NCBI GenBank assembly: GCA_034770075.1
Contig: CM068383.1
Coordinates: 46,209,222-46,273,221, forward strand
Direction: 5' to 3'
DNA length: 64,000 nucleotides
Source: Aralia elata
Lineage: Eukaryota > Streptophyta > Magnoliopsida > Apiales > Araliaceae
Shown here: one piece after another, positions 1 to 12,045 of the stretch
Layout of the letters: each line of letters starts with the position of its first letter
Position numbering within the stretch: position 1 is the stretch's first letter
The notes under the pieces: model-generated
The model's database searches: none
Seen by the model: the letters and a program-made list of their open reading frames with translations, nothing else
What the model was told of the DNA's origin: nothing
Program-made: the position numbers and the translations under genes

Positions 1-747
1 AGACACACGTCACTTAATCTCAATTAATAACCCACAATAATCTTTAACTCTCGCATGATATCATAACAAGGTCTAAACACTATAATCCGTTCGTCAAGTT
101 CATATAGGTTCCCACGGTAATTACGAGCCAAACAATTAATATATGAAGCATAAATTATGACATACAATTCACAAATGAATAATTAATAACAAAGAGAGAG
201 AAATCAATTCAAACTATGTGTTGGGTTCCATTGAAATCTTAGAATAAGCTCTAGTTCATGGTAGCTAGGCAAAACATCAAACACATAGTGTACATCATGA
301 AATAAAAATACAAATTCAAAGGAAAGCAAGAGATGATAAAACCCATTTAGAAGATATTCATATGTTGCTTGCTTGGTTGATGACAATCTCTAGCTTTTCC
401 TCTTCCTTTGGCATTCTTTTCTCTTTTTGCTCCTTAGCTTGTTGCTGGAAATTTCCTTGAATTGCAGCCCCCAAGCTCTTCTTGATGATGTATGTGTAGC
501 CTCCCAAGGTCTAGATATGCCTTGACAATCCTTTCCTTCTTGGTTCTTTGGCTTTTGCTGAGTTTTCCTTGTGTTACAGCACTTTTGCTCTCTATTTTGA
601 TGTTTTAGTCTAGCCTCCCAATCCCTAGTTATGAAATATGAAGCCCCAATGAGATGTTATATAGTGCCTCCATGAAAAACCCTAGCCAAACATCAGATTT
701 TGGGTCAAAAGTGAGCTGGAATCGCACTAAGAGCTCAAAAGATCGCA

Positions 748-925
748 CTCAACACGCCCGGATGCGCCTGCACGCCGCCTGGTGCGCCCGCACGCCGCCC
801 CCTGGCCATGCCGCACGCCCATGACACGCCCACGCCGCGCGAGCGCGCGCGCTGACTGCCTGGTGCCAGGCGCCGCGCGCCCGCATCCATTTCCGCGCGC
901 CCGCGCCCATTCCGCTGTAACCCGA
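748..925. other. GC-rich island within the partial LTR
   Basis: This stretch is very rich in CGC/GCG and CACGCC tracts while its surroundings are AT-rich. Translations of it are low-complexity (Ala/Arg/Trp-rich) and I do not regard them as genes. It probably belongs to the U3/R part of the LTR. Confidence 0.5.
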
Positions 926-943
926 CTCAGCTTTGACCTCTGT

Positions 944-1225
944 TGGTAAAATGGCCATAACGTCTTCGTCCGAACTTGGATTTAGGCATGTAAATAGGCT
1001 ATGGAAAGCTGAGAAAGAGCTCTACAACTTTCATAACTGGAGCGTGACAATAAAATGTCCGGAGAAAGGCTCAAATTGAGCCCGAAGCAACTGCTGTGTA
1101 AAATACATGCCAAATATGATGGTAAAATAGTCATAACTCTCTCATACGAACTTCAAATTGGATGGTTCAAGATGCTCTGAAAAGTTAAGACAAATATCTA
1201 CAACTTTCATTCTTTGAGTTTTGAG
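944..1225. repeat. Two diverged direct copies of a ~100-bp block
   Basis: Copy 1 (about 944-1045) and copy 2 (about 1121-1225) share the order GGTAAAAT..CATAAC, then a CGAACTT block, then CTACAACTTTCAT. Similar blocks are common in long LTRs of plant gypsy elements. Boundaries are approximate. Confidence 0.5.
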
Positions 1226-1509
1226 AGATTCGGATTGGATCATGGGTGAAATTTGGAAACAAGCAGCTATAGTGCCAAAGTTAGGCTCAAAATGGCAAAT
1301 TAGGCATCCATGAGCATTGATCTCTTATTCCACTTCCTACAAAACTAAGTAAAAACACATAAAAGTAATACAAAACACATAAACGCAATACAAAATAACA
1401 TTTTACAAAAATATGATAAAAATATATAAAAACCAAACGAAATGACTTAGGATTTACAAATTATCAAGCTCAAATGTACATAATTTGTGTATATAAAACA
1501 CACACATCA

Positions 1510-2748
1510 TACATGGAGATAGGTGAATGATCAACAAAGAATCTACCACGTCTAGTAAAAGATGTGAATGTCCTATGTGATTCGATAAATGATAACTCAG
1601 TAGTCCTTAGCCAAGGCAGAATGAAATTAGAAAGGAGTTTCTAATTTGCATTATTTAGAGTTGTGCATTTGGGAATCGAAATACATATAATTAAATAAAA
1701 TAAGACTTGACAGTAAATCCATGTCTTATATTTAATTGGGACATTGTATGGTAGAAGGATTGAATTATACGGTAACTATGCATTGAAAGGTTCTTTTGTG
1801 ATTAATGTTGAAATCTATATAATCTGGAAAGTCGTTGATCGCTAAGGGGGCTTACCCTTATTGTAGTATAAATATTATTTATTTAAATGAATTAAATAGT
1901 TTAATTATTTATTTAAATAAGATTAGAATTGTTCTAATTGATTTATTCACAACCGGTTTAATATGGAGAACCTAAAGGGTCACACCGCAAAAGAAAAATA
2001 TTTATTTAAGAAGTAAATGACATAATTGTAATAATAAGTTAAGTGTATTTAATTTAATCTATGGAGATAGAATAAATTAAATAGCTTAATATTTATTATT
2101 TAATATTTTATAAATATTAAATATAAATTAATAAGAGAAGTCTTATTATTATTATTACTATTACTATTATTTAATTCCTAATAGGGATTGAGAATTAATT
2201 AATAGAAGTACTCTCCCATAAATTCCTAATTGGATTAGGAGCATAATTAATTAAAGGAGTTTAATTATAATAGAAACCCTAATCCTAAATAGTTTATGGA
2301 AGGGTTATTCCTACATCTATAAATAATAGGGGTCTTATCATAGATTAGGGTTACACACCTTTTGCATTAGTTTGTGGATAGTACTTATAATTTCTATAGA
2401 GATAGAAACTAGGGTTTTGCTAAATACCCAACTTCTTGAATACTTGTTCTTCCTTGGTGGATCACCTCTAGAGGCCAAACACTTGGGTGGCTAACGTTGA
2501 TCAAAGGAAAGAATCACACCGTAGCATTCGAGGAGAACACGAAGGACTAGGAGTTGAACTTATACTCGAAGAAGCTTTGTTCTACGGGGGTATAATTCTT
2601 ATTCTCTTTCTCTTTCGTTTATATCGTTAATTGAGCACATTGATCGATCATGGTAATGGTTTGTATAAAATTTTAAAATCCGTTTTATCGCGCTTCCGCC
2701 TTATTTATGTAATTTGATTGCATGCTCGCGTTATATACAAACCTAACA
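1510..2748 (+). repeat. Copia-C left LTR (5' part displaced)
   Basis: Aligns end to end with about 8976-10216 at roughly 97% identity and ends in CCTAACA, directly before the PBS. Bases equivalent to 8396-8975 are not here. It holds AT-rich U3 sequence, a TATA box at 2318 and a telomere-motif-like AGGGTTTTG near 2412. Confidence 0.9.
2318..2325 (+). promoter_or_regulatory. TATA box of Copia-C left LTR
   Basis: TATAAATA follows CCTACATC and is preserved in the right LTR at 9787-9794. Its place in the LTR, about 420 bp before the LTR end, fits the U3/R boundary. Confidence 0.6.
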
Positions 2749-2749
2749 G

Positions 2750-2761
2750 TGGTATCAGAGC
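2750..2761 (+). other. Copia-C primer binding site (tRNA-iMet)
   Basis: TGGTATCAGAGC begins two bases after the LTR end (CA at 2747-2748). It is complementary to the 3' end of plant initiator methionine tRNA, the usual primer for these elements. Confidence 0.9.
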
Positions 2762-4448
2762 CTAATCATGTGCTAATTATCGATCTTGATGATTCCATGT
2801 ATAAATTGATATACGAAACGTTCGAACTTTTGGGCAAGAAAATTTTTCTGATTCTGCGTCGCGGCCCGGCCGCGCCGCTTCCAGTTCATTCTGGAGCGCA
2901 GCCGCGCCTGAACCCAGAAAAATGTTTCCTGGGGTGCAGCGCGGCCGCGCCGCTCCTAGTTCAAAATGGAGCGCGGCCGCGCTGCTCCTAGTTCAAAATG
3001 GAGCGCGGCCGCGCCGGTGTCCAGACTTTGAAATTTTTTTATTTTTCTCAATTAAAATAAATGGTTTATTTAATTGATAAAAGTTTAAAATAAAAGAGTT
3101 TATTTTATCTGGAATAGGATTTCAGATTGCTAAAATTAAAGGAGTTTAATTTGGATTTGGTTTTTGATTAAAATAAAAAAGTTTATTTTGTTTCAAAACT
3201 AAATATTAGCAAAACGTTTGCCCATTAATTGATATCAATGCATATATGGAATGGTTTTATTATTCATGGGATGAATATTATTTATTGATACATATAGAGA
3301 TATGTATGATAATAAATAAGGATTGATTATGGACTGTTGACCAATGTGTGATTGAATTTATTTTAGTGAATGCTTGAATGTATGGGTTTTATAAATAGGG
3401 TCTGCGTACCTCGTCTTCTCTAAATTTTTCTTAATGTAAATTCTATCTCCCTCCTATGTACTTCCCCTTGACTGCTGATCAAGGTTTCTATTTATTGTAA
3501 GTAGTTTTTTGTAATAGGAATAGTTAGAATTAATTTTGAAGAATTGGAGACAAAGGAGCAAGAAGCGTTTGAAGACCCGTTTGTAATGGAGCCCGGGTTT
3601 AAATGTAATAGATATATTTAAATTTAATTCTTGCACCCTAGGTTTGACCTTTTGGTTCACTTGGTGGCTCTAGTAAACCAAACTAGAATAAAAGTCCATA
3701 ATCAATCCGGGTAGAATATAGTATTCTATATGTGCATGCTTACTATATATATATTATATATTATCCAACATGCTTCACATGCAAAATAATATGACGTGTA
3801 TTTTATATATATATGTGCATGCGCGCTAAACAAGATGAAACTAATAATAACAAACCCCTCAAAGATATTATATTAAGTCTTAAGCGTTCAAAGATATTTG
3901 GAATATCGAATGTCGCCTTCTAGCATGGTAAAGCGATAGAGTGTTAAATATTTAATATGAGTTTGTTATGTCACACAAGGCAAGTATTAAATATTTAAGA
4001 TGTTGTTTTATCACATTTGATGCTTATAAATAGACTGAACGATGCTGTTTTGTTGTGTCACACAAGGACAGTGTTTTTCTTTCGAATATATGGAAGTGCT
4101 AGGTTGGACTTAACTTAGATAATTTTGATTCGGATGTGTCACACTTTATCAAAATAATCTAAGAGGCAAAATACAAGGAGTTACATAGTGATGTAATTGA
4201 CAATAGTTGTCTACCTATTTATTTATATATAGTTTGTTGTGTCACACAAAGCTATATACATTTGAAATGGGATCCTTATTCTCATTAGCAAATCTTTAAT
4301 TAGATTTGCCGAACTATATAATGAGGGTAATATGGTTTGATAAAAATAGTGGGAGATACCAATTTAAAATAAAGACCTAATTTATTTTGGTAATTAATTA
4401 AATGAATGTATGCTAAAATGTTGTCTATTTCACATGCAGAATTTAAAA
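2762..4448 (+). other. Copia-C untranslated leader
   Basis: About 1.7 kb between PBS and gag, without a credible reading frame. It contains a GC-rich repeat (2855-3020), then AT-rich sequence with four copies of a TGTCACAC motif at 3969, 4056, 4137 and 4240. Three of these read TGTCACACAA, and two sit in the near-palindrome TTGTGTCACACAA. Confidence 0.6.
2855..3020 (+). repeat. GC-rich ~31-bp tandem repeat in the Copia-C leader
   Basis: The unit carries GCGGCCGCGC followed by CTCCTAGTTCAAAATGGA. Two near-perfect copies (2939-3015) follow more degenerate ones. It is strikingly GC-rich inside an AT-rich leader. A short open frame through it is low-complexity and not believed to be a gene. Confidence 0.65.
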
Positions 4449-7400
4449 ATGTCAAACTCACTATCACTGCGTAGCATACTTGATGCTAACAAACTGACCG
4501 GACCGAATCACACGGACTGGTTAAGGAATCTGAGAATTGTTCTCACTGCTGAAAAGATTTCTTATGTCCTAAATTCGTCAGTCCCTGCAAATGTTGCAGA
4601 AATAGCCTTTGAGGAAGAGATTGCTACTTTCAGAAAGTGGCAAGATGATGCAATCTTGGCTCAATGCATCATGCTCGCATCCATGAGTAACGAGCTTCAG
4701 CGTCAGTATGAAACTAAGGATGCTCCTACTATATTGCTGCACCTCAAAGAGTTGTATGGTGAGCAAAGTAGGACTGCTAGATATCAGATATCTAAGGAGC
4801 TCTTCCGATCTCGTATGACCGAGGGCACTACTGTTGAGACTCATGTCCTTAAGATAATCAATTTGATTGAACAACTTGGACAGCTAGGGTTCGTGATGGA
4901 TGGGGAGTTAAGCCAAGATTTGATCTTGCAGTCACTTCCGGACACCTTCTCACAATTTGTTGTGAATTTTCACATGAATAAGTTGGACGTCAGCTTGCCT
5001 GAGTTACTTAACATGCTGAAAACTGCTGAAGGTCACTTCTCATCCAACAAGAACCAAGTCTTACTAGTGGATGATTCTTCCAAGAAAAGGAAGAGGCCCA
5101 AGGTATCTTCTGAAAAGAAGAAGAACAAGAAGGCTAAGGGCAAGGCGAAGCTAAAGGATAAAAAGAAACCTGATCCAGATAGCAAAGGAATTTGCTACCA
5201 TTGCAATAAGCTGGGACACTAGAAGAGGAACTGCAAGGAGTATCTTGCGGGCCAAAAGAAGCTTGGAGAAGCTTCGACTTCCGATCTAGGTTTGTTCATG
5301 ATTGAAATTAATTTTTCTAAAAGTCAAAATTCTACTTGGGTATTGGATACCGGCTGTAGTTCTCACATATGTAATAATATGCAGGGACTAAGCAGAAGTA
5401 GAAAGCTGAACAAGGAAGAAGTCGTCCTGCGAGTGGGAAATGGAGCAAAGGTTGCTGCATTAGCTGTAGGGACTTATTGTTTAGCACTACCTTCGGGCAA
5501 GTTCATTAGTTTAAATAATTGTTATTATGTTCCAACACTCATTAGAAATATTATTTCAATTTTTGTATTGGATATGGATGATTTTGATATTATAATAAAG
5601 TACAACAGTTATTCTATTTATAATAAAAATATTTTATATGGTGTTGGCAAATTACTGAATGGACTTTACATACTTGACTTGCATGAAAATATACTTCAAA
5701 TTGAACAAACTAAGAAAAGAAAAAGAGATGATGTTAATTATACCTTTATGTGGCACTATAGACTCGGTCATATCAATGAAACAAGATTATCCAAGTTGCA
5801 TAAAGATGGACTTTTGGAGCTATCTGATTACGAATCATATCCAACTTGTGAATCTTGTCTCATGGGTAAGATGACTAAATCTCCTTTTAGTAGAAAAGGA
5901 GAAAGAGTTACAGAGTTGTTAGCATTGGTACACACAGACGTATGTGGACCTATGACAACGAATGCACGAGGAGGGTATTCTTATTTTATTACTTTCACTG
6001 ATGATCATTCTAGATTTGAATATGTGTATTTAATGAAATACAAATCTGAATCGTTTGAAAAGTTCAAAGAATTCAGAAATGAAGTAGAGAAACAAACTGG
6101 TAAGAGTATTAAGATTCTTCGATCGGATCGAGGAAGGGAATACTTAACTAATGAGTTTCTCAATTGTCTCAAAGAAAATGGTATAATCTCACAATGGACT
6201 CCATCAAGGACACCACAGTTGAATGGTGTATCTGAAAGGAGAAATCGAACATTGTTGAACATGGTTCGTTCCATGATGAGTTTTACCGACCTTCCAGTAT
6301 CCTTCTGGGGTTATGCCCTAGAAACGGCTGCATATCTACTTAACAAGGTACCTACCAAATCCGTCCCAAAGACCGCATATGAGATATGGACAGGGAGAAA
6401 ACCAAATCTTAAGTATGTTAAGACTTAGGGTTGTCCAGCTTATGTCAAAAGGTTTGAACAAGATAAGCTAAAGACTAGATCCGACAAGTGTAGATTTGTG
6501 GGATACCCTAAAGAAACTGTAGGGTATTATTTCTATCATCCTACTGATCAAAAGGTGTTTGTTGCGAAACACGCTGCCTTCTTGGAAAAGGAGTTTATCC
6601 TTGAAGGGGTCAGTGGGAGTAAGATATATCTTGAAGAAGTTCAAGAACCACAAAATACTATGGATTAAAGTCAGGTACCTGACCAAGTAGAAGAACCTAC
6701 TGTACCACTACCTATTCGTAAATCTGGAAGAGTACCGAAGATACCTGATAGGTATGGATTCATTATAGATGATGATGATGAGGTACACATCATAGATGAT
6801 GATGATCCATTGACTTACGAAGATGCTATGAGTAATGAAGACTCAGAGAAATGGCTAGAAGCCATGAAATCCGAGATGGACTCCATGTATGAAAACCAAG
6901 TATGGACTTTGGTTTCACCACCTGAGGGCATTAAGCCTATTGGGTGTAAATGGGTCTTTAAGAGAAAGACTGGAGCAAATGGCAAGGTAGAGACCTATAA
7001 GGCCCGACTGGTTGCAAAAGGTTTCAAACAAAGATAAGGAGTTGACTATGATGAAACCTTCTCACCAGTAGCTATGCTCAAGTCCATTCAGATTTTGCTT
7101 GCAATTGCAGCTTATTATGACTACGAGATCTGGAAAATGGACGTGAAAACGGCCTTCCTCAATGGAGAGCTTGAGGAGAATGTATATATGATACAGCCAG
7201 AGGGTTTTGTTTCAACGGTTGGAACAAACCAAGTCTGTAAGCTACAACGATCCATTTATGGATTGAAGCAAGCTTCTCGAAGGTGGAACATCTGTTTTGA
7301 TGAGATAACTAAAAAGTTTGATTTTATCAAAAACGAGGATGAACCATGTGTGTACAAGAAGGTTAGTGGGAGTGCTGTTTCATTCCTTGTATTATATGTT

Positions 7401-8381
7401 GATGATATATTACTGATAGGGAATGATGTTCCTATGCTACAGTCGATCAAAATTTGGTTATCTAAACACTTCTCCATGAAGGACTTGGGTGAGGCATCCT
7501 ATATTTTGGGGATAAAGATCTATAAAGATAGATCTAAAAGGATGCTGGACTTGACCCAAAGAAAGTACATTGACTCGATGCTAAAGAAGTTTAGCATGGA
7601 AGATTCCAAAAGAGGTCTCATGCCGATGAGCCATGGAATACATCTCTCCAAGAAACAGGCCCCAAAGACATCTGAGGAGAGAGACCGGATGAGTAAGATT
7701 CCTTATGCTTCCGCAATAGGATCTATCATGCACGGTATGATATGTACTAGACCAGATGTCGCTCATGCACTTAGTGTAACAAGCAGATATCAGTCGAATC
7801 TAGGAGAAGAGCACTAGAAGGCTGTGAAAAACATCCTAAAGTACTTGAGAAGAACTAAGGATGTATTTCTTGTCTACGGTGGGTCTGAATTGAAACTAGA
7901 GGGCTATACAGACTCAAGTTTTCAAACAGACCAAGATGACTATAAATCCGTTTCAGGGTATGTGTTTACCTTAAACGGTGGTGCAGTGAGTTGGAAGAGT
8001 TCCAAGCAGCAAACAATTGCTGATTCAGTAACAGAGGCAGAGTACATAGCTGCAAGTGAAGCTGCAAAGGAAGCTGTTTGGATGAAGAAGTTCATAACTG
8101 AACGTGGAGTGGTTCCTAGCATTAGAGGAGCCATACCTTTATTTTGTGACAACACTGGAGCTGTTGCGCAGGCTAAGGAACCCAGGTCTCATCAGAAATC
8201 CAAACACGTGTTGCGGCGATTTCATTTGATTAGAGATATCATTGAAAGAGGAGATGTCACCCTGGAGCGTGTAGACTCTCAAGACAACATTGCAGATCCA
8301 TTTACTAAAGCTTTAATTCAACAGCAGTTTGATCGTCACTTAGAGAAGATGAGTATTAGATACCATGGCGATTGGCTTTAG
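4449..8381 (+). pseudogene. Copia-C gag-pol polyprotein, five in-frame stops, no frameshift
   Basis: This would encode the capsid/nucleocapsid and all replication enzymes of a copia element. The start is placed at ATG 4449, where a gag-like N-terminus begins (an in-frame ATG exists at 4410). The whole 1,310-codon frame is collinear: gag with a zinc knuckle near codon 250; protease with DTGCSSH near codon 300; integrase with an HHCC region around codons 430-475 and a DDE core after it; reverse transcriptase with YVDD near codon 985; RNase H near the C-terminus, including a DNTGA motif. Stops lie at 5220 (TAG, inside the zinc knuckle), 6426 (TAG), 6666 (TAA), 7035 (TAA) and 7815 (TAG). Three TAGs sit where relatives have Trp, so a single G-to-A change explains each. 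Length and order are normal for the family. The copy cannot make a full polyprotein. Confidence 0.9.
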
Positions 8382-8383
8382 TG

Positions 8384-8395
8384 CAAGTGGGAGAT
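8384..8395 (+). other. Copia-C polypurine tract
   Basis: A purine-rich run, AAGTGGGAGAT, directly precedes the right LTR start TGAAAGTAG. This is the usual priming site for plus-strand DNA synthesis. Confidence 0.75.
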
Positions 8396-10216
8396 TGAAA
8401 GTAGTATGCACACAAGCCAATCATATTTGATATGATGTAGCATATACTTTGTAATCTTATTCATTTATTAATAAAAGAATTGATTTTCTTAAAAAGGCAT
8501 TTTATATTATCTACATAGTGCTGTTATATTAAATGTGATAAACCCATAGTTTTGAGCAATGCTTTTAGAATCATGATGATGATCATGCTAATGAGATCTA
8601 AATTCTGGATAGCTCACAAACTAAAATCGTTCCTAATCGTTGGATTACTAAAAAGGGATTAGTGAATCCGGATAGATTAGTACATACGTTGCTTGCTCTT
8701 GGGAAGAGGATGATTGATCTCATAATCATTTGTGTGAAGACACTAAAGCAAGTATGTAGGTGCTTATTGGAGAATAAGTTCACTAAACGTGGCTCGCTAA
8801 GGAATACATAATGGAGTTTTACTCGCCTGTTAATAGGAATTCCTATAGTGATAGTAGTACAAGTGATCCTTGGACTTGAGATCATCATAGTATCTTGTGT
8901 ATGATGAGTTATACTTTGACATGTCCCTTAAGACTTTTAGGGTACATCAAAAGGGTATGATTGAGTATAATAAGTTATACATAGAGATAGGTGAATGATC
9001 AACAAAGAATCTACCACGTCTAGTAAAAGATGTGAATGTCCTATGTGATTCGATAAATGATAACTCAGTAGTCCTTGGCTAAGGCAGAATGAAATTAGAA
9101 AGGAGTTTCTAATTTGCATTATTTAGAGTTGTGCATTTGGGAATCGAAATACATATAATTAAATAAAATAAGACTTGACGGTAAATCCATGTCTTATATT
9201 TAATAGGGACATTGTATGGTAGAAGTATTGAATTATACGGTAACTATGCACTGAAAGGTTTTTTTGTGATTAATGTTGAAATCTATATTATCTGGAAAGT
9301 CGTTAATCGCTAAGGGGGCTTACCCTTATTGTAGTATAAATATTATTTATTTAAATGAATTAAATAGTTTAATTTATTTATTTAAATAAGATTAGAATTG
9401 TTCTAATTGATTTATTCACAACCGGTTTAATATGGAGAACCTAAAGGGTCACACCGCAAAAGAAAAATATTTATTTAAGAAGTAAATGACATAATTGTAA
9501 TAATAAGTTAAGTGTATTTAATTTAATCTATGGAGATAGAATAAATTAAATAGCTTAATATTTATTATTTAATATTTTAGAAATATTAAATATAAATTAA
9601 TAAGAGGAGTCTTATTATTATTATTACTATTACTATTATTTAATTCCTAATAGGGATTGGGAATTACTTAATAGAAGTACTCTCCCATGAATTCCTAATT
9701 GGATTAGGAGCATAATTAATTAAAGGAGTTTAATTATAATAGAAACCCTAATCCTAAATAGTTTAGGGAAGGGTTATTCCTACATCTATAAATAAGAGGA
9801 GTCTTATCATAGATTAGGGTTACACACTCTTGCATTAGTTTGTGGAGAGTACTTACAATTTCTATAGTGATAGAAACTAGTGTTTTGCCAAATACCCAAC
9901 TTCTTGAATACTTGTTCTTCTTTGGTGGATCACCTCTAGAGGCCAAACACTTGGGTGGCTAACGTTGATTAAAGGAAAGAATCACACCGTAGCATTCGAG
10001 GAGAACACGAAGGACTAGGAGTTGAACTTGTACCCGAGGAAGCTTTGTTCTACGGGGGTATAATTTTTATTCTCTTTCTCTTTAATTTATATCATTAATT
10101 GAGCACATTGATCGATTATGGTGATGGTTTGTATAAAATTTTAAAATCCGTTTTATCGCGCTTCCGCCTTATTTATGTAATTTGATTGCATGCTCGTGTT
10201 ATATACAAACCTAACA
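8396..10216 (+). repeat. Copia-C right LTR (complete, 1,821 bp)
   Basis: Starts TGAAAGTAG after the polypurine tract and ends CCTAACA. The first ~580 bp have no partner in the left LTR within this window. The TATA box is at 9787. Small open frames inside it are chance frames. Confidence 0.9.
9787..9794 (+). promoter_or_regulatory. TATA box of Copia-C right LTR
   Basis: TATAAATA, the exact counterpart of the left-LTR box at 2318, conserved although neighbouring bases differ. Confidence 0.55.
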
Positions 10217-11269
10217 GTAACCCCAGAGCTTATAGAACTCTCAATATCATTCAAATACCCTCATTCAGATGTATAGTTCATATAGATACTATATTAACTT
10301 AGTACAACTATTCTAAACAATTTAAAGATCAGAGTATAACGCATTCGATATAATAAAGGATGATAATATATTTCATATCGTTAAGTTCGGTTACATCGTT
10401 CTCAGTACTAAGTTATTACTATAAAGCCTTTAAAAGACTTAAATAAAGTAAAACTAATTAACACGGTCGTTTCCCTTTGGTCGTCTTTGAAATTCCGAAA
10501 TTATCATTTAAGACTGCAAAAGAGATTATACGCAAGAATGAGCTACAAATGCTCAACAAGTTTATTTGAAAACGTAAACACAATGTGTTTGAGTTGAAAG
10601 ATTTCAAAGATATATAATTGAGGGTTCTGTACATGAACTATGTGTTTCAATCAGTTCTATCAGTCTTCAATGACTTAGAAAAGCTTGATTTCGGATATCT
10701 AGTAGGGGATCAGCCTCACCAATATCCTAGGAGTATGCATATCATCCTACGATTTTGTGTCAATATATAATCAACATTTACCACCTTACATCAAGGTGTT
10801 TCAGTTCACCTTATATCAAGGTGTTCCATTTCTCAGTATAAGATGTCGTACCAAAATAATTTTGGTTTGACACAATGATTTAAGCTCGAATAAACAATAT
10901 ATGAATAATGATTCATTACTTAAGTTATGTTGAACAAGAAGCAATAACTTCACAACAATTGATAGCAAGATGTATAATACTTGCATAAATGTAACAAGGT
11001 TTGGAGACTTGCCTGTGCGTAGTACGTTTAGTTTACGCTGTCTATCTATGTCACGTAGTCTATTTATGTCTATTTATACCAATAATAAGCGTTAGAATAC
11101 TTGCACATAGTTTAAAGGAATAGAAGGCTTGCCTCGTATATCTTTTAAAGATAAATAAAACGGTCTAAACGTTCATCGTAAATCATATACGATTATCGGC
11201 GTACATAACTAGTTAAACGTTTAATAATTAACAATTAACGCTTATAATTAAGACTTTTTCTACTATACA

Positions 11270-11665
11270 TAAAATAATTTCAGCATTATAACTACTTATA
11301 GAATGAATATTTCTCAACTATATTTAAAATAAATTTAGCATTATAACTGCTTGCAAAATGAATATTCGTTTACTATGTTTGAAATAAATCGGGCATTATA
11401 ACTACTTATAAAATGAATATTCGACTATTATACTTGAGATAATTTCAGCATTATAACTGCTTGTAAAATGAATATTTTTACTAAATAGTTGAAGAAAGTA
11501 GGACATAGTAACTGCTTATAAAAGTATATTTTCTAATATATAAGAGAAATAAATCGGACATTATAACTACTTGTAAATAGGACTTTTGTACTATATACTT
11601 AAAATAATTTAGGCATTATAACTGCTTATAAAAGTATATTTTTACTAAATATATAAAGAAAAATG
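11270..11665. repeat. Tandem repeat, ~57-bp unit, about seven copies
   Basis: Each unit carries CATTATAACTRCTTRTAAAA, followed by an AATATT or GTATATT tail and a TACTATA..AAATAA spacer. Copies have diverged, so the array is old. It lies inside the solo LTR. Confidence 0.75.
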
Positions 11666-11982
11666 AAAATAATAACCACTAGAGTAATACCTCTTGTAGT
11701 TGCTAGCTTTACTTCCAATCGCGTAGTACTACGATACTTCGAAAGTAAGTTTTATCTCACAATATCTCTCAGAATATAAACATAGAGTTTTTTGCTCTTG
11801 AACTGTTCTTGAAAAATAGTAAGGAATGAATGAACTTAGCTTGCTATTTATAGAAAAACCAAGTTTCGCTAACTGCACGTTAGGGGCTTGGCTTATTACA
11901 CTTTGCACCCGACTTATTACACTTTGGTACCTAGGTTAATTACACTTTAAGCTAAGAAAAGTAGTTAATTACACGTTAGTAC

Positions 11983-12045
11983 CTGGCGTGTGTCAGGCGT
12001 AAGCTGGCGTGTGTTAGGCGTAAGCTGGCGTGTGCCAGGCATAAG
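11983..12045. repeat. Three tandem copies of a 21-bp unit
   Basis: CTGGCGTGTGTCAGGCGTAAG occurs at 11983, 12004 and 12025 with one to three changes. It is followed by looser repeats of TAAGCACRACAAAGC. Confidence 0.85.

Larger units (their letters stand above)
1..1509 (-). mobile_element. Partial LTR of an unidentified (probably gypsy) retrotransposon, cut by window edge
   Basis: No protein-coding region is recognisable. The right edge reads CACACACATCA, which on the minus strand is an LTR-like start TGATGTGTGTG. It abuts, at base 1510, sequence homologous to the interior of the Copia-C right LTR (from about 8976). The simplest reading is an LTR inserted into the left LTR of Copia-C, with TACAT (1510-1514) as one copy of the target duplication and the other copy left of the window. 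The segment contains a GC-rich island and two diverged copies of a roughly 100-bp block. Family assignment is inference; no PBS or PPT is visible here. Confidence 0.45.
1510..10216 (+). mobile_element. Copia-C: Ty1/copia retrotransposon, plus strand
   Basis: The element has an incomplete left LTR (1510-2748), a PBS complementary to initiator-Met tRNA, one gag-pol reading frame in the order protease, integrase, reverse transcriptase, RNase H (diagnostic of Ty1/copia), a polypurine tract and a full right LTR (8396-10216). The first ~580 bp of the left LTR are missing from the window because another LTR lies there. The five bases after the right LTR are GTAAC, the expected target duplication; the left copy lies outside the window. 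The LTRs differ at about 37 of ~1,240 compared bases (hand count, about 3%), so this is clearly older than the two gypsy elements further right. Confidence 0.9.

Noticed and set aside
749..958. 69-codon minus-strand frame rich in Ala/Arg/Trp
   Set aside because: Product of the GC-rich island; no domain and no codon signal.
2749..2765. tRNA-like sequence GTGGTATCAGAGC
   Set aside because: Only the primer-complementary 12-13 bases are present; no cloverleaf. It is a primer binding site.
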